From JACRAV01 sp964571235 (lineage in GTDB: Bacteria > Zixibacteria > MSB-5A5 > GN15 > FEB-12), in the NCBI GenBank assembly GCA_964571235.1, contig CAZNAI010000003.1, positions 248,001-312,000 of the forward strand: a stretch of 64,000 nucleotides of DNA, given 5' to 3'. A program made the translations under genes and the position numbers. The notes under the pieces are model-generated. The model was not told where the DNA came from. It worked only from the letters and a program-made list of their open reading frames with translations, and ran no database searches. Positions 37,634 to 46,220 of the stretch are shown piece by piece (the first letter of the stretch is position 1; each line of letters begins with the position of its first letter).

Positions 37634-37892
37634 TTCCGGTCGAGGGTATCAAATCAAGTATCTGTGCTATTATCGGCAAATGACTCTAAATTCTTGGGGC
37701 GACAAGGCGGCGCGAGAGCCGTCTAACAGGATTATTGCGCACACCAATTCGCCTGACTGCACGGCGAACACAAGACATTCTATCACAAGAGCTTACTGCA
37801 ATTGAAAATTGCCTTGGATACAGCCGTGCTCATCCATATCTTAGCTCACCGGGCCAAGGTGAAACCGATTACCCCCTTCATCTTGGCAAGGT

Positions 37893-40292
37893 ATGCAGAT
37901 AAAACACAATACCGAAACGGTCACAATTAAGTCCCCTCTGCCGGTAATCCCGCTCCGGGACATCGTCATTTATCCGCACATGGTCTATCCGCTCTTAGTC
38001 GGGCGGAAGTTTACCCTCAAGGCATTGCAGGAAGCGATGACCGGCGACAAGCAAATACTGCTGGTTGCTCAGCGCTCGGCGCAGGTTGACAATCCCCGCG
38101 CCGAAGACTTGCACTCGATCGGTGTGATTGCGCGGGCGCTTCAAGTGATGAACATGCCCAACGGCACACTCAAAGTACTGGTCGAAGGGGTCGTGCGGGC
38201 GCGCATCGAGAAGATTTCAAAGGTCAGTGGATTTCTGAGCGGCGAGTTCACGCTTATTGAACGCGAAGATCACGCCCCCGACCGCGAGTCCGAAGCTCTG
38301 GCGCGGGCGGTCTCCGAGCAATTCGCCGAGTATGTCCGGCTAAATCGCCGAATACCCGATGATATCCTCGTGTCGGTAGCCTCAATCGAAAGTCACTCCA
38401 ATCTGGCCGACACGATTGCCGCTCATCTTTTGCATAAGATCGATGTCAAGCAGAGGATTCTGGCGGCCGAATCGCTTAAAGAGCAATTCCATATTCTGGC
38501 GGAAACACTTCGCGACGAAATCGAAATCCTCAAGATCGAGCAAAAGATCGAGGGCTCGGTGCGCGAAACGATGTCCAAAGATCAGCGCCAGATGTATCTG
38601 CAACAACAGCTCAAGGCGATCAAAGAAGAATTGGGCCAGGCCGAGGATGCCACCGCCGAAGTAGATGACTGGTTTGCCAAGCTTGAGGCGGGCGATTTTC
38701 CGAAGCGCGTTAAAGACAAAGCCGAAGAAGAGATCAAAAAGCTCTCCAAAATGCACCCGTACTCGGCCGAGGCCGGAGTCATTCGGTCCTATCTTGAGTG
38801 GCTACTGAGCATGCCGTGGAATGTGACCACCAAGGAGCGGACCGACTTCAAAGGTGTAAAACAGATCTTAGACAGCGATCACTATGGCCTTGAAAAAGCC
38901 AAAGGCCGGATTCTGGAACATCTGGCGGTGATTCGCTTGGCCGGCAAAGTAAAGGGGCCGATTCTCTGTTTAGTTGGTCCGCCCGGTGTCGGAAAAACTT
39001 CAGTCGGACGCTCCATCGCCCGTTCAATGGGACGAAAATTCGTGCGGATGTCGCTTGGTGGTATTCACGACGAAGCCGAAATCCGCGGCCACCGTCGCAC
39101 CTATATCGGCGCACTTCCGGGTCGGATTATCCAGTCGATGAAAAAGGCGGCATCATCCAATCCGGTCTTCTTGCTTGATGAAATTGACAAGATCGGCGCT
39201 GACTTCAGGGGCGACCCGGCCGCCGCACTTTTGGAAGTCCTCGACCCCGAACAGAACAATTCGTTTTACGACAATTACCTCGAAGTCGAGTACGACCTGT
39301 CAAAGACTCTCTTTATTACGACCGCGAACTCGACCCAGTCGATACCGATTCCGCTTCGCGACCGAATGGAAATTATCCGTCTGCCCGGATATCTTGATTT
39401 CGAGAAAGCCGCTATCGCCCGCGACTACCTCTGGCCGAAACTCCAGAAAGAAATTGGGCTGGGTGATCTGAGCATTGAACTCAAACCGGCGGCGCTTTTG
39501 GAACTGATCCGCTTTTACACCCGTGAATCGGGTGTACGCGAGCTGGAACGACAATTGTCGAGCCTGCTTCGCAAGACCGCAGTCGAAGTAGCCGGGGGCA
39601 AAAAACTGCGCAAAGTGGTCATCCCTCCCAAGGTAATTGGCAAACTGCTTGGTCCGCGCAAATTCACCGACACCAATCTCCGAACAGAACCGACTGCCGG
39701 ATACGCGGTCGGTCTGGCCTGGACTGAGATGGGCGGCGAGGTATTGCCGGTCGAGGTTGTCCCGCTCAAAGGGAAAGCTGTGCTCACTTTCACCGGATCG
39801 CTTGGCGATGTCATGAAAGAATCCGGCACAGCCGCCATGTCGTACATTCGCAACCGGACCAAACAGTTCGGCCTGAAAGATGATTTCTTCGAGACACTCG
39901 AGCTTCACGTCCACGTCCCCGAGGGCGCTGTCCCCAAAGACGGTCCCTCTGCAGGAATCACGTTGACCATGGCGATTTTGTCTTCACTGACCGGCATTCC
40001 GGTTCGCACTGATATTGCCATGACGGGTGAAATTACATTATTCGGCGATGTATTGGCGATTGGCGGGCTGAATGAAAAACTTCTGGCGGCGAAGCGGCTG
40101 GGGATAACAAAGATCATTCTGCCGGAGAAAAACCGCAAGGACATCGTGGAACTCCAGCCGGAACTGCTCGAGGGACTCACACTCCATCATGTCGAGTCAC
40201 TGACCGAAGCGATCAAGTTGGCGATGGTCCGGTCGCCCTTTGTAAAAACCAAAACCCGACCGGGGGAACGACCGGCGGCGGGTCTGCGCTGA
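37893..40292 (+). CDS. lon: ATP-dependent protease La (Lon)
   Basis: 799 residues in standard order: N-terminal substrate domain ('VIPLRDIVIYPHMVYPLLVGR'), helical middle, AAA+ with Walker A 'LVGPPGVGKTSVGRS' (about 362), and protease domain with catalytic Ser in 'PKDGPSAGIT' (about 681) and Lys in 'GLNEKLLAAKRLG'. Degrades misfolded cytosolic proteins. The stop overlaps the engB start by one base (TGATG), indicating coupling. Confidence 0.97.
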   Translation: MQIKHNTETVTIKSPLPVIPLRDIVIYPHMVYPLLVGRKFTLKALQEAMTGDKQILLVAQRSAQVDNPRAEDLHSIGVIARALQVMNMPNGTLKVLVEGVVRARIEKISKVSGFLSGEFTLIEREDHAPDRESEALARAVSEQFAEYVRLNRRIPDDILVSVASIESHSNLADTIAAHLLHKIDVKQRILAAESLKEQFHILAETLRDEIEILKIEQKIEGSVRETMSKDQRQMYLQQQLKAIKEELGQAEDATAEVDDWFAKLEAGDFPKRVKDKAEEEIKKLSKMHPYSAEAGVIRSYLEWLLSMPWNVTTKERTDFKGVKQILDSDHYGLEKAKGRILEHLAVIRLAGKVKGPILCLVGPPGVGKTSVGRSIARSMGRKFVRMSLGGIHDEAEIRGHRRTYIGALPGRIIQSMKKAASSNPVFLLDEIDKIGADFRGDPAAALLEVLDPEQNNSFYDNYLEVEYDLSKTLFITTANSTQSIPIPLRDRMEIIRLPGYLDFEKAAIARDYLWPKLQKEIGLGDLSIELKPAALLELIRFYTRESGVRELERQLSSLLRKTAVEVAGGKKLRKVVIPPKVIGKLLGPRKFTDTNLRTEPTAGYAVGLAWTEMGGEVLPVEVVPLKGKAVLTFTGSLGDVMKESGTAAMSYIRNRTKQFGLKDDFFETLELHVHVPEGAVPKDGPSAGITLTMAILSSLTGIPVRTDIAMTGEITLFGDVLAIGGLNEKLLAAKRLGITKIILPEKNRKDIVELQPELLEGLTLHHVESLTEAIKLAMVRSPFVKTKTRPGERPAAGLR

Positions 40293-40954
40293 TGTACCAA
40301 GCGGTGCATACACACCGTTTCGCGCACACACAGGAGAAATCTACCATCGGCACTAAACAGACAAGGGCGGAGTTTGTCGGTTCGTTTCACGATCTGAATC
40401 AGCTTCCCCGCGATCATAAGCCGCAAATCGCAGTGGCGGGGCGATCCAATGTCGGCAAATCGTCACTGCTGAATAAACTGGTCGGTCAGCGCAAGCTGGC
40501 AAAGGTATCCTCCACACCCGGCAAAACCCGCTCGCTGAATTTCTTTTTGATCGACGAAAAATATTATCTGGTCGACTTGCCGGGGTACGGTTACGCTAAA
40601 GTCTCCCGCTCACTCAAAAACGAGTGGGGGAAACTGATCGAAAAATATCTCAACGAAGAGAGTCGCCTCGCGGGTCTCATCTTCCTGCTTGACTGCCGGC
40701 GGGATCCGGGCGAGGAAGACCTCCAATTGCTGTCGTGGCTGGCTGAACGCGGATTGCCGGTGATGATGGCGGTGACCAAATCAGACAAGCTTGGACGAGA
40801 CAAACTCAATCAAAAAGTCAGACAGCTCGAACACGAGCTGGGATTGCCGTCGATTCCATTTTCCACCGTTACCGGCGCGGGGAAAGAACAATTAGCAGGC
40901 GCTATCAGACAATTGGTCGCGCAGACAAAAGAGAAGGCGAAAGGGCATGCGTAG
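40292..40954 (+). CDS. engB: ribosome biogenesis GTP-binding protein EngB (YsxC/YihA)
   Basis: 220 residues. G1 'AGRSNVGKSSLLN', G2-region 'SSTPGKTRSLN', G3 'VDLPGYGYAK' and G4 'VTKSD' are typical of EngB, a GTPase needed for large-subunit assembly. The start overlaps lon; an Arg/His-rich 25-residue lead (MYQAVHTHRFAHTQEKST) precedes the conserved domain. The end overlaps purA by 8 nt. Confidence 0.95.
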   Translation: MYQAVHTHRFAHTQEKSTIGTKQTRAEFVGSFHDLNQLPRDHKPQIAVAGRSNVGKSSLLNKLVGQRKLAKVSSTPGKTRSLNFFLIDEKYYLVDLPGYGYAKVSRSLKNEWGKLIEKYLNEESRLAGLIFLLDCRRDPGEEDLQLLSWLAERGLPVMMAVTKSDKLGRDKLNQKVRQLEHELGLPSIPFSTVTGAGKEQLAGAIRQLVAQTKEKAKGHA

Positions 40955-42224
40955 AAATCGGGTTATTGTTGGATGTCAGTGGGGAGACGAAGGAAAAGGC
41001 AAGATTGTCGATTTGCTGGCGGCCGATGCCGACATCATCGCCCGTTTCCAGGGCGGCGCAAACGCCGGCCACACGGTCATCGTCGGCGACACCAAGTATG
41101 TGCTCCACTTGATACCGTCGGGGATTCTGCATCCGGGGAAAATCTGTTTTATCGGCAACGGTGTGGTGCTTGATCCGTTCTCGTTCCGCGACGAACTCGA
41201 ATTGCTCAAATCCAAACAGATCGATTACCGTAATCGTCTCTTTCTCTCACCGGCCACCAATCTTGTCCTGCCGTACCACAAGTTGATTGACTCAGTAGAA
41301 GAAGAAGCCCGTGGCACCGGATCAATCGGCACAACTCAGCGCGGAATCGGTCCGGCCTATGTTGACAAAGTCGCCCGTCACGGCATCCGAGTCGCCGATT
41401 TATTCAATACCGAACGACTCCGCCGACGCCTCGAATACCAAAAAGTAATAAAGGCCAAGTATCTTGAAGGATCATCCGATCCACGTGCTGATCTTGAAAA
41501 GACCTTTCAGGACCTGAAAGTAATTGCCGAATTGATCAAACCGATGGTGACTGATATCTCGCTCGCGCTCTTTCGCGCCCACAAAGAAGGGAAAACGATC
41601 CTCTTCGAAGGTGCGCAGGGATCAATGCTTGATGTCGACTTGGGAACGTATCCATTCGCGACCTCGTCTAACACCACTGTTGGTGGTGCATTGACCGGCC
41701 TGGGTATCGGACCACGCATGATCGATCAAGTCGTCGGTGTGGTCAAGGCCTACTCCACGCGCGTCGGTGCCGGGCCATTCCCGACTGAGCTGATCGACGA
41801 GACCGGAGAAAGAATCAGAACTCTGGGCGACGAATACGGCGCGACTACCGGTCGACCCCGCCGCTGTGGCTGGCTCGATCTGGTCGCGCTTCGCCATGCC
41901 GTTCGAATCAACGGCGTTGACTCAATCGCGATCACCAAACTCGACGTACTCGATGAATTCGCTGAGATCAAAGTCTGCACCGAGTATGAACTAAATGGCG
42001 AACGAATGCCGGAAGTGCCGCTTGATCTTTCGGAACTCGCCCATGTGAAACCGGTGTACAAGACAGTCCCCGGATGGAAATGCGACACCACCGGCGGCAC
42101 CGACTTTGCAAAGCTCCCGACCAAAGCACGGGAATATCTTGAGTTTATCGCCCGCGATTTGGGCGTAGAAATCTGTCTGGTTTCCACCGGCGCAAAACGC
42201 CACGAAACCATTTTGGTAGGATGA
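40947..42224 (+). CDS. purA: adenylosuccinate synthetase
   Basis: 425 residues. 'CQWGDEGKGKIVDLLA' (IMP/GTP loop), 'GGANAGHTVIVGD' and 'TTGRPRRCGWLDLVAL' are the PurA signatures. It joins IMP and aspartate with GTP in AMP synthesis. Starts inside the engB end (ATG overlap), closing the lon-engB-purA unit. Confidence 0.97.
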   Translation: MRRNRVIVGCQWGDEGKGKIVDLLAADADIIARFQGGANAGHTVIVGDTKYVLHLIPSGILHPGKICFIGNGVVLDPFSFRDELELLKSKQIDYRNRLFLSPATNLVLPYHKLIDSVEEEARGTGSIGTTQRGIGPAYVDKVARHGIRVADLFNTERLRRRLEYQKVIKAKYLEGSSDPRADLEKTFQDLKVIAELIKPMVTDISLALFRAHKEGKTILFEGAQGSMLDVDLGTYPFATSSNTTVGGALTGLGIGPRMIDQVVGVVKAYSTRVGAGPFPTELIDETGERIRTLGDEYGATTGRPRRCGWLDLVALRHAVRINGVDSIAITKLDVLDEFAEIKVCTEYELNGERMPEVPLDLSELAHVKPVYKTVPGWKCDTTGGTDFAKLPTKAREYLEFIARDLGVEICLVSTGAKRHETILVG

Positions 42225-42284
42225 AATATAAAGAGCACGTTTGACAATCAATCGATGTAGTCGTCCGGGAAGAAAGGAACTCAA

Positions 42285-42785
42285 ATGCGAAAACTCATAG
42301 TTGGGATAGCCGCACTGGCCCTGCTGGCAAGTGTTGCCTGCGCCGGCGACACCGGCACCAAAACCGACTCAGCAAAATCCGCCGACAAAGTTGAAAAGAA
42401 ATCCGACAGCATGAACGTAGAAACGGAGAAATGGGTGACTTCGAAAACCGGACTCAAGACACTTGACACCAAAATCGGAACCGGCGCGGAAGCCAAGATG
42501 GGGCAGACCGTGATGATTCATTACACCGTTTGGCTCTGGGTTAATAACGCCAAGGGAAAAAAGATTGATTCTTCGGTAGACAAGGGCCAACCGCTCAAAA
42601 GCACTTTGGGTAACGGCCAGATGATTAAGGGATATGACGAAGGAATCGTAGGGATGAAGGAAGGCGGCACACGTACCATCATCGTTCCCTCAGAACTTGG
42701 CTGGGGAGCCAACGGAATACCGGGAGTTATACCTCCGAATACGGCAGTCACCTTTGAGGTCGAGCTGGTTCAGATTGTGAAATAG
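42285..42785 (+). CDS. FKBP-type peptidyl-prolyl isomerase, exported
   Basis: 166 residues. A signal peptide ending 'LLASVACAGDT' may be a lipobox or an ordinary cleavage site. A Lys/Ser linker precedes an FKBP domain: 'GQTVMIHYTVWL', 'GNGQMIKGYDEGIVGMKEGGTRTIIVPSELGWG', 'PPNTAVTFEVELV'. It assists folding in the periplasm. AGGAACTC precedes the ATG; own unit, 60 nt after purA. Confidence 0.9.
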   Translation: MRKLIVGIAALALLASVACAGDTGTKTDSAKSADKVEKKSDSMNVETEKWVTSKTGLKTLDTKIGTGAEAKMGQTVMIHYTVWLWVNNAKGKKIDSSVDKGQPLKSTLGNGQMIKGYDEGIVGMKEGGTRTIIVPSELGWGANGIPGVIPPNTAVTFEVELVQIVK

Positions 42786-42837
42786 TGGCGAGCACTGTAC
42801 CCCATCCGGAGGGAGGGTAGAGAAAGGCTGAGTTCTG

Positions 42838-43610
42838 TCGTTGCGAGCGAAGCGAAGCAATCTCGATTACATGTGCGGTCAGGTGCCCTCACCTGACCGT
42901 TTCTTGTTTCGGTAATCCCAAAACAGCTTGGTAGCCGGTTTAATTCTCATCTCTTCGTTAATTCTTCGCCTTGGTAACCCAACCTTTAGGTTGGGCTCCT
43001 AAAGATGGCGGGTTTCCGTGCGCGGCAGGCTTCCTGCCTGCCCGTGTTTGCGTTAAGGCGGGTTCGGGGACGGACCCACCCAAAGAAATCTCTGCCAAGC
43101 AATGATTCTTTCGTAGGGCAGGTCCGTCTGCGGACCTGCACTGGTACGAATGCTGGCGAAAATAAAACCGAGCGCCGGAAGGGGAGGAGGATAGCCGGCG
43201 CTCGTGTCCCGTATGAAAAGGGGGAGCGGATGATCCGCTCCTGCATGAGAAACTGAGATCAGTATACAAAGACCAAATAGTCCGTTGTCACGCTTGTGTC
43301 ACGACGTTCGCCTTAAGTGTCACCCCGGCCAAGTGACGAATCCTGTATAGCTTGGATGAGCGACGCTGAGTTCTTTGTAGGTCGAAATCCCCTGCCCCCC
43401 GCAGGGGGGTCGCGCGTAGCGCAAGGTTTCGACATCTTTTCAGTGCGCGGCAGACGCCCTCGTCTGCCCGATACCGCATGATGTCAGGCGTCCCATCTGA
43501 CACTTTGATCTGTTGCGGCAGGTCTTAGGCTTCCGAGACCTGCCGCGCTGATTTCGTGAAAACGAAGAAGGCTACCAAGCAGTGCAGGCTCGCGGACGAG
43601 CCTGCCCTGC
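42838..43610. repeat. cluster of dispersed palindromic repeats
   Basis: This gene-free ~920-nt interval holds a 'TTGCGAGC...AAGCAATCTC' element at 42838-42865 and five or more palindromes: GCGGCAGGC-type (about 43018-43047), GGGCAGGTCCG...CGGACCTGC (about 43110-43144), GTAGGTCGAAA...TTTCGACAT with an internal CCCCTGC-hairpin (43374-43440), and GCGGCAGGTC...GACCTGCCGC (about 43513-43548). A 'GCAGGCTCG...CGAGCCTGC' copy follows at 43583-43610. Confidence 0.7.
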
Positions 43611-43648
43611 GCCGGAAATCTGCGTCTATACAATCTACCTCCGAGGGG

Positions 43649-43676
43649 TTGACTTTGCGTCGTGGGCGGGTAAATT
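43649..43676 (+). promoter_or_regulatory. probable promoter of the tRNA-Lys pair
   Basis: TTGACT, 16-nt spacer, TAAATT, ending 33 nt before the first tRNA. Confidence 0.5.
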
Positions 43677-43709
43677 TGGGGTCTCAAATTTGTCCCCCGA
43701 AGATAGTAT

Positions 43710-43781
43710 GGGGGTGTAGCTCAGTGGTAGAGCACCTGCCTTTTAAGCAGGGAGTCGAAGGTTCAATCCCTTCCACCCTCA
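43710..43781 (+). tRNA. tRNA-Lys (TTT)
   Basis: 72 nt. Acceptor GGGGGTG pairs with CACCCTC (one G-T), the anticodon loop is CTTTTAA giving TTT, and the T arm is GAAGGTTCAATCCCTTC. CCA not encoded. Confidence 0.95.
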
Positions 43782-43804
43782 TAATTTGATTTGGGGAATG
43801 CAAT

Positions 43805-43877
43805 GCGCCATTAGCTCAGCTGGTAGAGCAACTGACTCTTAATCAGTGGGTCCGGGGTTCGAATCCCTGATGGCGCA
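43805..43877 (+). tRNA. tRNA-Lys (CTT)
   Basis: 73 nt, acceptor GCGCCAT/ATGGCGC plus A, anticodon loop CTCTTAA giving CTT, T loop TTCGAAT. It lies 23 nt after tRNA-Lys(TTT), so both isoacceptors are probably co-transcribed. Confidence 0.95.
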
Positions 43878-44085
43878 TTTTTCTTTGCCCGCCGCAAGTC
43901 ACCCGTAAGTCGATCAACCACAGCACAGAGATCGCGTTGTGCCTGTCGATCATGGGCATGATTGCAAACTATTCACTGGATTTCGGCGGCCCGCTTGATT
44001 ATCCTGTGTTCTTGGATCAATTTCGACCGCACCCTCAGAGGTCGTCGCACTTCAATGTCCCAAGCGAATTGGTTCGACCCTGTTC

Positions 44086-45180
44086 ATGCTAAGTCCTCTC
44101 ATCATAGGCGACAAGGTTGCCCGTCTGCCCATAGTACAGGGTGGCATGGGAGTGGGCGTTTCACTGGCCGGGCTGGCCTCGGCGGTGGCCAATCAGGGAG
44201 GAATCGGCGTAATCGCCTCGGCCGGTATCGGCATGAACGAGACGGACTTCTTTTCTAATTATCTCGAAGCGAACGACCGGGCGCTTCGCCGTGAAATCCG
44301 CAAAGCCAAAGCCCTGACCGCCGGGATCATCGGGCTCAATATCATGGTGGCTTTCACCAACTACGGACGGATGATCACCACCGCCATAGAAGAAGAAATC
44401 GATATTGTCTTCTCCGGCGCCGGTCTGCCGCTGAACATGCCACAGTTTCTCACCCCCAACTCCAAAACCAAACTCGTACCAATCGTATCTTCGGGTCGTG
44501 CCGCCGCGCTCTTGTGCAAACGCTGGCTCTCCAAATTTGACTATCTCCCGGATGCCATAGTTGTCGAGGGTCCCCGGGCGGGTGGGCACTTGGGTTTTTC
44601 GCGCGCACAACTGGACGATCCCGAGTTCGCGCTTGAGAAATTGGTTCCCTCGGTGCTTGAGGAGGTCGGCCACTTCGCCGCACAGTACGGCAAGGCGATC
44701 CCTGTCATCGCCGGCGGAGGCATTTACACCGGGCAGGATATCAAATCGTTTCTGGACATGGGCGCGAGCGGTGTGCAGATGGGCACACGATTTGTCGCGA
44801 CTAACGAATGCGACGCTGACCCGTCGTTTAAGCAAGTCTATATCGATTCAAAGCCGGAAGATATCGTTATTATCGATAGCCCCGTAGGCATGCCGGGACG
44901 GGCGATCCGCAACCAGTACATCTGCGATGTCGAAGCGGGAGAGAAACAACCGTACAAGTGCGCCTATCATTGCATCCACACCTGCGATTATCAAAACACG
45001 CCATATTGTATCGCCCACGCGCTCATCAGTGCGCAAAAGGGACGATTCAAAAGCGGCTTTGCCTTTGCCGGGAGCAATGCCTATCGCGTGACCGAGGTCG
45101 TTCCGGTGGTTGAGCTCATCTCGACATTGATCGCAGAATATCGCGGAGCCGCGACAGTGCTGGAAAGCAAAGTAGGGTAG
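44086..45180 (+). CDS. nitronate monooxygenase / FMN-binding NPD family protein
   Basis: 364 residues of a FMN barrel. 'RLPIVQGGMGVGVSLAGLASAVANQGGIG', 'GAGLPLNM', 'IVVEGPRAGGHLG' and 'PVIAGGGIYTGQDIKSFLDMGASGVQMGTRFVAT' are the FMN- and phosphate-binding blocks shared by nitronate monooxygenase and FabK-like enzymes. A Cys/His-rich segment near residues 285-325 ('ICDVEAG', 'KCAYHCIHTC', 'TPYCIAHAL') with five cysteines is unusual in the catalytic barrel and may bind metal. The gene is framed by a tRNA-Lys and a second copy of its 3' end. Confidence 0.85.
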   Translation: MLSPLIIGDKVARLPIVQGGMGVGVSLAGLASAVANQGGIGVIASAGIGMNETDFFSNYLEANDRALRREIRKAKALTAGIIGLNIMVAFTNYGRMITTAIEEEIDIVFSGAGLPLNMPQFLTPNSKTKLVPIVSSGRAAALLCKRWLSKFDYLPDAIVVEGPRAGGHLGFSRAQLDDPEFALEKLVPSVLEEVGHFAAQYGKAIPVIAGGGIYTGQDIKSFLDMGASGVQMGTRFVATNECDADPSFKQVYIDSKPEDIVIIDSPVGMPGRAIRNQYICDVEAGEKQPYKCAYHCIHTCDYQNTPYCIAHALISAQKGRFKSGFAFAGSNAYRVTEVVPVVELISTLIAEYRGAATVLESKVG

Positions 45181-45185
45181 AGTCA

Positions 45186-45221
45186 TCAGCGGGTCCGGGG
45201 TTTGAATCCCGGATGGCTCTG
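45186..45221 (+). other. duplicated 3' part of tRNA-Lys, attachment-site-like
   Basis: This 36-nt stretch matches the 3' half of tRNA-Lys(CTT) at about 43841-43877 at roughly 30 positions, including GGGTCCGGGGTT and GAATCCC. Six substitutions spread across it suggest an old copy. It begins 5 nt after the nitronate monooxygenase stop. Confidence 0.55.
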
Positions 45222-45248
45222 TGCGCGGCAGACGCCCTCGTCTGCCTG
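45222..45248. repeat. dispersed GCGGCAGACG...CGTCTGC palindrome
   Basis: Same element as at about 43443-43470. It directly abuts the tRNA remnant. Confidence 0.55.
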
Positions 45249-45345
45249 TTTTCACCTGAAAAAGAACTGCCAGAACCACTTCGCAGTGCTCGGGTTCTGC
45301 CCTACAAAACTAGATTAGGGATGTCGAATCCGCAAGAGTTTCGAC

Positions 45346-46161
45346 CTACTTGCAGATGAGAGAAACGAACTTCAGCCCAACTCTCACCACCCCCTCTTTC
45401 TCAAGTCCCATCGCCGCCTTCTTTACATCCTCGATCGTCCGGCCAAGCTTCTTTGCCACATTCGCCAAACTGACCCGCCTCTGTGTCGTCAACTGTCGGA
45501 TTATCTCCCCGCGTATCTGTCTCAGTGAGCCTTCAAATTTAGACTGGTGCGAGAGCGGTTTCACTCCCGACTTACGCGCGGTCATATGCGTCGCGCCGTA
45601 GTCCATCAGGGCATTGTGCCAGTCGCGTGAGCGACCTTTGGGCAGTACTTGCAGTGCAATCGATTCGAGCTCCGTTGACGAAATCGAATGCGGCAAGTTC
45701 AGCTCGGCGATCAGAACTCGTCTGATATTCGTATCGATAGTGACCAGTGGTAGATTGAATGCAAATATCAAAATCGCGCGAGAGGTGTAGGGCCCGATTC
45801 CAGGGAGGGCGCGTAGCTCCGTCAGGTCTTGGGGCAATTTCCCTCCGTAGTCATCTACAATCTCCTTTGCCATTCTCCCCAAGAATATTGCCCTCCGATT
45901 GTACCCCAGCCCGCTCCACATAGTAAGCAGTTCGCGATTGGTCGCAATGGCCAACGATTTCCAATCGGGCCATTTTTCTACCCACACCCGGTATTTCGGC
46001 ACAACCCGGTCAACCTGTGTCTGTTGCAACATGATTTCGGCGACTGCGATCTTGTACGGATCGGTTGTCCTGCGAAACGGCAAATCGCGGCCATGCGCTT
46101 TGTAGTAGCCGAGAATCTTACGGCGCAGTCTGCGAATCGCTTCGGTAGAGAGCGTGGGCAT
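45346..46161 (-). CDS. MutY-like adenine DNA glycosylase without Fe-S cluster or NUDIX domain
   Basis: 271 residues. The HhH-GPD fold is clear: 'YKIAVAEIMLQQTQVDRV' (catalytic Glu region), 'LRALPGIGPYTSRAILIFAF' (helix-hairpin-helix) and 'VTIDTNIRRVL' (catalytic Asp). It should remove adenine opposite 8-oxoguanine or a related mispair. The usual C-x6-C-x2-C-x5-C cluster motif is absent; at that position it reads 'MDYGATHMTARKSGVKPLS'. A C-terminal helical part ('VSLANVAKKLGRTIEDVKKAAMGLEKEGVV') resembles a winged helix in place of the NUDIX domain. Divergent from the O-antigen ligase gene. Confidence 0.8.
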   Translation of the reverse strand: MPTLSTEAIRRLRRKILGYYKAHGRDLPFRRTTDPYKIAVAEIMLQQTQVDRVVPKYRVWVEKWPDWKSLAIATNRELLTMWSGLGYNRRAIFLGRMAKEIVDDYGGKLPQDLTELRALPGIGPYTSRAILIFAFNLPLVTIDTNIRRVLIAELNLPHSISSTELESIALQVLPKGRSRDWHNALMDYGATHMTARKSGVKPLSHQSKFEGSLRQIRGEIIRQLTTQRRVSLANVAKKLGRTIEDVKKAAMGLEKEGVVRVGLKFVSLICK

Positions 46162-46220
46162 GCGACAGTATACGCCAAATCCGGAATAGCGTCACTGGTT
46201 GCATTTTCATATCATTAACT

